Positions 59,524 to 64,000 of a stretch of 64,000 nucleotides of DNA are shown here, in pieces. The stretch is from S5-327 sp965200975. Its GTDB lineage: Bacteria > Chloroflexota > Dehalococcoidia > Lucifugimonadales > Australimonadaceae. Positions within the stretch are counted from its first letter, which is position 1. Each line of letters begins with the position of its first letter. A model generated the notes under the pieces. It did no database searches. It was given only the letters and a program-made list of their open reading frames with translations, and had not been told where the DNA came from. The translations under genes were made by a program, and so were the position numbers. The DNA is taken from assembly GCA_965200975.1 (NCBI GenBank), contig OZ241740.1:310001-374000 (forward strand). Direction: 5' to 3'.

Positions 59524-60723
59524 CTACTCCTCGCCGGAGACCGCGCGCGGACGGAACAGCGCGAACGAGCTGGTGTAGCCGTGCAAGTAGGTCGTTCCGG
59601 CGACGGGGCCAATCTCGCCGTTGCAGAAGAACCCGCCGAGCGGCAGACTCCCCACCAGTTCGCCGAACACGCCCGTATCATGGTCGGGCTCGCCGTACAG
59701 GCCGCGTCCGCGGCCCGTACACGAGAAGAGCAGCGCGCCTGCTGCCGCGCGTCCGCCCGCAGCCTGAATGTAGTCGGCGAGGCTGCGGCGCAAGTCTTCC
59801 GCCGAAGTCTCGGCGTCGCGCACGTGAAACTGCACGATTTGCCCCTCGCGAACGATTGCGCCGATGGCTACCGCGCCGCCCTGCGGATCGACCCCCATCA
59901 CATTACGGATGAGGAAATCGCCGGCTGAGGGACGCTCGAGCAGCGGGTCCATCGCGACGCCCATGAAGAGGTTGCGGTGAACGAGTCGGCGGTCGCGCTC
60001 CGCGAGCTGCTCGTACAGGCGCTGGAGACGGTCGAGCGGACGCTCGCCGTCGACCGACATAATCAGGTTGTGCTCGGATTCGGTTATGCGCATCGGCTCG
60101 CCGATAGGGCGGCATCCCTGCGCGACAACCGTGTCCACCACGATGTCGCCGGAGAGGGCGATCCCGACGGCGCCTTCACGGTGGACCTCGTCGTTGTGAA
60201 AGAGTGAGTGCGGAGTCAGCTGGCTGCCGCCGCTCGCGAGTCCGCCGATCTTGGCCGCCGACGGGAAGGCGTAGTCGAGCCCGGCAAGGAGCGCTTCGCC
60301 GTCCATCGTGAAAGGGTCGGCCAGCACGATGAAGTGCGGCGAGGCGTGGGGCGGGGTGTTGACGGCGGCGGCCCACTCTTCGGGAGGCGCATCGGGCGAG
60401 GGGAGGCTGTCGCGGCTGATGTGAAAGCTGTGCAGATCGACTCCCGGCAGGACGCCGGCAGTGACCGAGAGCGCGGGGCGCTCTTCCTCCTCATGGCCGG
60501 AGCCGATGATTCCGGCGCCGGAGCAGCCGATGACGACGGCTTTCGGGAAGCGTGCGCGCACGGCTGCGGCGAGCGGATGGGAGTCCCGGTGGTAACCCGG
60601 CGAGGCGAACACGGCGACGAGGTCGGCGCCGGCGCCGCTGAGCTGCTCGTCGAGAGAAGCGGCGCACTCATCGACAGCGGGCTCAAGTTCGGGCAGACGC
60701 GAAAGGCTGGATCCCCACAGCAT
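59524..60723 (-). CDS. FIST-domain sensor protein
   Basis: This 399-residue soluble protein contains FIST_N and FIST_C domains, thought to sense small ligands. Markers are LVAVFASPGYHRDSHPLAAAVRARFPKAVVIGCSGAGIIG, AKIGGLASGGSQL, and the C-terminal ALLFSCTGRGRGLYGEPDHD followed by GELVGSLPLGGFFCNGEIGP. I chose the ATG at 60723 with GGAGG 8 nt upstream. It is divergent from nusA; no kinase or cyclase is adjacent. The ligand is unknown. Confidence 0.9.
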   Translation of the reverse strand: MLWGSSLSRLPELEPAVDECAASLDEQLSGAGADLVAVFASPGYHRDSHPLAAAVRARFPKAVVIGCSGAGIIGSGHEEEERPALSVTAGVLPGVDLHSFHISRDSLPSPDAPPEEWAAAVNTPPHASPHFIVLADPFTMDGEALLAGLDYAFPSAAKIGGLASGGSQLTPHSLFHNDEVHREGAVGIALSGDIVVDTVVAQGCRPIGEPMRITESEHNLIMSVDGERPLDRLQRLYEQLAERDRRLVHRNLFMGVAMDPLLERPSAGDFLIRNVMGVDPQGGAVAIGAIVREGQIVQFHVRDAETSAEDLRRSLADYIQAAGGRAAAGALLFSCTGRGRGLYGEPDHDTGVFGELVGSLPLGGFFCNGEIGPVAGTTYLHGYTSSFALFRPRAVSGEE

Positions 60724-60793
60724 CGCCGTCCTCCACAGGTCGGTCTCGGAGGGCAGTATATCCCGCAGGCTCCGGCAGCGTGCTCCCGCCGCC

Positions 60794-60935
60794 CCAGTGG
60801 GTCTGTGGCGGCGCACGCCCTCCAAGCGTCACCGCTGCCGAGTTCCCAGGGGGTCTGGGGGAGCGGACGCTCTCCCAGTTTCCGCCCTACCGCCGCGTGA
60901 GAGAGTCTGCGGCGGCGCACGCTCCCAGCAGCGTG
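60794..60935. repeat. Dispersed copies of the palindromic repeat family
   Basis: The best copy is a 24-bp palindrome at 60855-60878 (arms CTGGGGGAGCG and CGCTCTCCCAG). It is the inverse orientation of the units in the 51.9-52.2 kb array. Two degraded relatives flank it: one before, with CTGTGGCGGCGCACGCC, and one after, with CTGCGGCGGCGCACGC. Confidence 0.7.
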
Positions 60936-60987
60936 AATCGCACCCCCAATTAATCAACTCTGAGCAGCTGCAACTCCGGCCCAGAGG

Positions 60988-61016
60988 TTGAGGTTCCGGA
61001 CGGCGGCGGGTACAAT
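60988..61016 (+). promoter_or_regulatory. Promoter of nusA-ylxR-infB
   Basis: TTGAGG (60988-60993), a 17-bp spacer and TACAAT (61011-61016): close to the sigma-70 consensus. Transcript start expected near 61023, leaving a leader of about 85 nt. Confidence 0.75.
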
Positions 61017-61025
61017 GCGGGCAGT

Positions 61026-61078
61026 GAGAGTGGGTAGGGGCCCACTCTCTCGTTTATTCCCAGGGGAGCGACCCCCTG
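61026..61078 (+). promoter_or_regulatory. Leader hairpins upstream of nusA (possible attenuator)
   Basis: A 9-bp stem GAGAGTGGG/CCCACTCTC (61026-61034, 61041-61049) is followed by TCGTTTATT, and a second stem CAGGGG/CCCCTG lies at 61061-61078. Both sit between the promoter and the nusA ribosome site. The first resembles an intrinsic terminator with an imperfect U-tract. Confidence 0.55.
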
Positions 61079-61108
61079 TGCCCCGGAGACAAGAGGACGA
61101 GGGACGCG

Positions 61109-62752
61109 ATGAAGAGTGAATTCCTGATCGCAGTCACGCAATTGGCCGCCGAGCGAAACCTCCCGCAGGACATGGTGGTGTCCGCGGTGGAGGCTGCGCT
61201 GGCCTCAGCCTACCGGCGCGAAGGGCCGACCGGGAGTCAGAGCAACGTGCGCGTCCACCTCGATCCCGCGACCGGCGAGGTGGAAGTCTTCCAATTGAAG
61301 ACGATTGTGGAGGACGTCGAGAACGACCTCGCAGAGATGACGCTCTCCGAGGCGCAGACGCTTCGCAGAGGCCAGAGCCTGCAGATCGGCGACACCCTCG
61401 AGTTCAAGATGGAGGCCCAGGCTGCCGGGCGCATAGCGGCGCAGACGGCCAAGCAGGTCGTCATCCAGCGCTTGCGCGAGGCGGAGCGCGAACTGATTTA
61501 CGCCGAGTTCGCCGAGAAAGAGGGCGAGGTGTACACCGCCACCGTACAGCGCGGATACGGGGGCATGATCACGATGGACCTCAATGGCCGCGCCACCGCC
61601 CTCCTGCCTCCGACCGAACAGGCGTCAGGCGAACGTTACCGCCCCGGTATGAAACTGAAGGTGATGATCCTCGAGGTGAGCCGCACGCAGCGCGGCCCCG
61701 AGATCGTCGTGTCCCGCACACACCCCGACTTGCTGCGCCGCCTGTTCGAGATGGAGGTGCCGGAGATTTACAACGGCATCGTCGAAATCCGCGGCATCGC
61801 CCGCGAGCCCGGCAGCCGCTCCAAGGTCGCTGTCCACGCTTTGCAGGACGGAGTCGATCCGGTCGGCGCGTGCGTTGGTCTGCGAGGCATCCGCATCCAG
61901 AACATCGTCAATGAGCTGCAGGGCGAGAAGATCGACGTCATTCAGTGGTCGCGCGATATGGCCGTGTTCGCGTCGAACGCGCTCAGCCCGGCGCAGCCGC
62001 TTCGGGTCGAACTGAACAACGAGGCGCAGTCGGCCATGGTGGTGGTGTCCGACCGCCAGCTCTCGCTCGCGATTGGCCGCGAGGGGCAGAACGCCCGCCT
62101 TGCCGCCAAGCTCACCGGCTGGAAGATCGACATCAAGAGCTCGACCGAAATCGAGATCGAGCGCATGAAAGTGCAGATCGAGGGCGAAGTCGCCGAGCGC
62201 GAGGCGGCGGAAGCCGCCGCCGTTACGGACGCGGCGGGCGCTCCGCTTGCAGATGTTGCAGAGGACGCCGAAGTCGAGAAGATCGCCGCCGAACTCGACG
62301 CCGGAGAGACCGCCGCGGCAGCCGTGGAAGAGGACGAGGAGGCCCGCGCGGCGCGCGAGGCCGAAGAAGACAGGATTATGGCCGAGCTCGAGGCCGAGCA
62401 GGCCGCCGCCGAAGCAGCGGCGACGGCAGCCGCGGAGCAGGCCGAACCGGTCAGGGGCGCGCTCAGCGCCGAGGAGATGCTCGCGCTCGAATCGCTCGAC
62501 GCCGCGCTCCCCGAGGAAGAGGAGATCATCATCGAGGAAGCGGTCGATGGCGAGGAGATCGTCAGCGACGACATCTGGAAGGTGCCGGAACGCATCGGCG
62601 GAGGGCCGACCATCCGGTTCGCAGAAGACATTTTGGGCGCCCCCGTGAGCGCCCGGCGCGGCGGAGGACGCCGACGGGGCGGAGGCGGCAACCGGCCCCC
62701 GAACCGAAACCGCCCGCGTCCCGGAGGGCAGAGCCGCCCGCCCGGCCCCTAG
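61109..62752 (+). CDS. nusA: NusA transcription elongation/antitermination factor
   Basis: This 547-residue protein has the N-terminal RNA polymerase-binding domain (MKSEFLIAVTQLAAERNLP), an S1 domain (about residues 130-200) and two KH domains. VGACVGLRGIRIQNIVNELQGEKIDVI is the KH1 signature and SLAIGREGQNARLAAKLTGWKIDI the KH2 signature. After about residue 355 comes an acidic, Ala/Glu-rich extension, ending in a Gly/Arg/Pro-rich tail (RRGGGRRRGGGGNRPP). This differs from the compact bacterial NusA of about 350-500 residues. RimP, the usual upstream neighbour, is missing. It is followed by ylxR after 45 bases. Confidence 0.95.
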   Translation: MKSEFLIAVTQLAAERNLPQDMVVSAVEAALASAYRREGPTGSQSNVRVHLDPATGEVEVFQLKTIVEDVENDLAEMTLSEAQTLRRGQSLQIGDTLEFKMEAQAAGRIAAQTAKQVVIQRLREAERELIYAEFAEKEGEVYTATVQRGYGGMITMDLNGRATALLPPTEQASGERYRPGMKLKVMILEVSRTQRGPEIVVSRTHPDLLRRLFEMEVPEIYNGIVEIRGIAREPGSRSKVAVHALQDGVDPVGACVGLRGIRIQNIVNELQGEKIDVIQWSRDMAVFASNALSPAQPLRVELNNEAQSAMVVVSDRQLSLAIGREGQNARLAAKLTGWKIDIKSSTEIEIERMKVQIEGEVAEREAAEAAAVTDAAGAPLADVAEDAEVEKIAAELDAGETAAAAVEEDEEARAAREAEEDRIMAELEAEQAAAEAAATAAAEQAEPVRGALSAEEMLALESLDAALPEEEEIIIEEAVDGEEIVSDDIWKVPERIGGGPTIRFAEDILGAPVSARRGGGRRRGGGGNRPPNRNRPRPGGQSRPPGP

Positions 62753-62797
62753 ACTGTTCCCGTAGGGCGTCCCGTCGGCGCGGGCGCGGAGAGTGAA

Positions 62798-63130
62798 ATG
62801 CGGAACCGCCATGCGCCGCAGCGCTCCTGCGTTATGTGCGGCGCCAAAACGGACAAGCGCGATCTGTTTAGAATCGTGCTGACGCCTGATCAGAGCTGCG
62901 TCGTCGACCAGACCGGCAAACGTCCGGGGCGCGGCGCCTACCTTTGCCGTCGGTACGAATGCTGGCGGAGAGCGCTGCAGGGAAAACGGCTGGCGGCAGC
63001 GCTGCGAGGCGAGATTGACGCCGGCGACAGGGAGCGGCTGAGGGCGTTTGCGCGGGAGACGCTGGCGGCGTCTCCGTCCGGGGCCGCCTCCCAACCGGCG
63101 GCTCAGCAGGCGGCCCAACAGGAGGGATGA
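62798..63130 (+). CDS. ylxR: YlxR-family RNA-binding protein (DUF448)
   Basis: This 110-residue protein has the conserved RSCVMCGAKTDKRDLFRIV and GRGAYLC elements of YlxR, plus an Ala/Gln-rich tail. YlxR lies in nusA-infB operons in many bacteria and has been linked to RNase P and global expression, without a settled role. The stop overlaps the infB start region (ATGATG), so translation is coupled. Confidence 0.92.
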   Translation: MRNRHAPQRSCVMCGAKTDKRDLFRIVLTPDQSCVVDQTGKRPGRGAYLCRRYECWRRALQGKRLAAALRGEIDAGDRERLRAFARETLAASPSGAASQPAAQQAAQQEG

Positions 63131-64000
63131 TGGTTGAACAACCGCGAGGGCAAGCGACCTCAACTCGAAGAGTAACGCTGCGCGCGCTCTCCATCGGCGA
63201 GGTCATCTCGGTGGGCGCGCTCGCCGAGCGTATGCGCGTCGAGCCTGTACAGGTCATCAAACAGCTGATGCGGGCCGGAGTGTTCGCCAGCATCAACCAG
63301 GTGATCGACTTCGAGGCGGCCAGCGGAGTCGCCCGCGTTTTCGGGTACGCAGCCCGCAAGGTGGAGGATGTCGCCAGCGCCGGGGCCGGCGCTGTCGCGG
63401 AAGACGACACCGGCAACCTCGAAACCCGGCCCCCGGTCGTCGCGATACTGGGCCACGTCGACCACGGCAAGACGACGCTGCTCGATACGATTCGCCGCAC
63501 CAACGTTGTCGACAGAGAAGCCGGCGGCATCACCCAGCACATCGGGGCCTACCAGGTCGTGCATAACGGGTCGCCGATTACGTTCATCGACACCCCCGGT
63601 CACGAGGCGTTTACGGCTATGCGGGCCAGAGGCGCCCAAGTGACCGATATCGCCGTCCTTGTCGTCGCCGCAGACGACGGAGTTATGCCGCAGACGGTCG
63701 AGGCCATCGACCACATCAAGGCTGCGGGCGTGCCTATCATCGTGGCTATCAACAAGATGGACTCCCCGGAGGCCGATCCCGAACGCGTGCGCCGCCAGCT
63801 CTCCGAGCAGGAGCTGCTCGTGGAGAAGTGGGGAGGCGACGTTATCGACGCGGAGGTGTCCGCCAAAAACGGCGACGGCATCGACGAGCTGCTCGAAAGC
63901 ATCGAACTCGTGTCCGAGGTGGCTGAGCTCAAGGCGAACCCGCTGCGCCCCGGCGTCGGCGTCGTCGTCGAGGCCCAGCTCGACCGGAGCCGGGGAGTGC
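63130..64000 (+). CDS. infB: Translation initiation factor IF-2 (partial, 3' end beyond window)
   Basis: The frame is open to the window end (290 codons seen). A short N-terminal IF2_N domain is at residues ~15-75 (ISVGALAERMRVEPVQVIKQ). The G domain then has GHVDHGKTT, DTPGHEAF and NKMD. It positions initiator tRNA on the ribosome. Two ATGs, 63127 and 63130, are adjacent; GGAGGG is only one base before the first, so the second is favoured. The N-terminus before the G domain is much shorter than in E. coli. Confidence 0.95.
   Translation, partial: MVEQPRGQATSTRRVTLRALSIGEVISVGALAERMRVEPVQVIKQLMRAGVFASINQVIDFEAASGVARVFGYAARKVEDVASAGAGAVAEDDTGNLETRPPVVAILGHVDHGKTTLLDTIRRTNVVDREAGGITQHIGAYQVVHNGSPITFIDTPGHEAFTAMRARGAQVTDIAVLVVAADDGVMPQTVEAIDHIKAAGVPIIVAINKMDSPEADPERVRRQLSEQELLVEKWGGDVIDAEVSAKNGDGIDELLESIELVSEVAELKANPLRPGVGVVVEAQLDRSRGV

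Larger units (their letters stand above)
60724..61108. other. Intergenic region between the FIST gene and nusA (385 bp)
   Basis: Contains three relatives of the palindromic repeat family (60794-60935), the nusA promoter (60988-61016) and the leader with two hairpins. No gene is seen. Confidence 0.6.

Noticed and set aside
61026..61078. The nusA leader considered as a known riboswitch.
   Set aside because: Two simple short hairpins without any junction or conserved aptamer sequence that I recognise.

Overview
The window is high-G+C bacterial chromosome, densely packed, with short intergenic gaps and many stop/start overlaps (ATGA, GTGA). The gene content is mostly housekeeping, with a few accessory insertions. 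No rRNA or tRNA was recognised. Taxonomy can only be inferred. A Rieske ring-hydroxylating oxygenase, amidohydrolase-2 and SDR enzymes, a UPF0182 protein, SelB, and -10 boxes placed directly upstream of start codons all fit a Chloroflexota lineage (SAR202/Dehalococcoidia-like metagenomic genome). Actinobacteria or Deinococcus-like groups are not excluded.

Layout. 1-4.5 kb: truncated PhnD-like binding lipoprotein, divergent LysR regulator, EgtD-like methyltransferase, a TIM-barrel-like protein and a membrane protein. 4.5-7.1 kb (minus): hisH-hisA-MFS transporter with overlapping ends. 7.2-13.2 kb: cobalamin adenosyltransferase, ychF, hemW, gpmA-exoIII and an MFS transporter. 13.3-14.2 kb: an Mrr-type restriction endonuclease that looks inserted. 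14.2-22.3 kb: aconitase, selB, nurA, a frameshifted amidohydrolase and an MFS transporter. 22.4-30.8 kb: arginine cluster argJ-argB-UPF0182-argD-argG followed by a DMT permease. 30.9-36 kb: TM2 protein, 3-hydroxyisobutyrate-dehydrogenase-like enzyme, YHS protein and copper ATPase (copA), with a divergent DUF3800 gene. 36-44.8 kb: htpX with a frameshifted partner, an aminotransferase, ilvD, holA, tatA, and an RNase H/2-hydroxyacid dehydrogenase fusion downstream of acs. 46.9-49.4 kb: zinc alcohol dehydrogenase and Rieske oxygenase, closed by a strong hairpin. 49.6-60.7 kb: AlkD-like protein, a WD40-like lipoprotein, a tandem palindromic repeat array, ftsH, a GreA fusion, pyrD, a CrtC/AttH-like lipoprotein, an alpha/beta hydrolase, an SDR with a free-standing Ada zinc domain, and a FIST sensor protein. 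61.1-64 kb: nusA-ylxR-infB (infB runs off the end) behind a recognisable promoter and leader hairpins.

I did not find a multi-gene system that I can call a new defence or metabolic island. The most unusual observations are: (1) an RNase HI domain that has lost two of its four catalytic acids, fused to a D-2-hydroxyacid dehydrogenase; (2) a GreA with an integrase-core-binding-like N-terminal domain; (3) a recurring TANNNT box exactly 6 nt before the start codon of at least seven genes that head transcription units, which suggests leaderless mRNAs; (4) a tandem plus dispersed palindromic repeat family next to ftsH and nusA; (5) two single-site frameshifts in otherwise intact genes.
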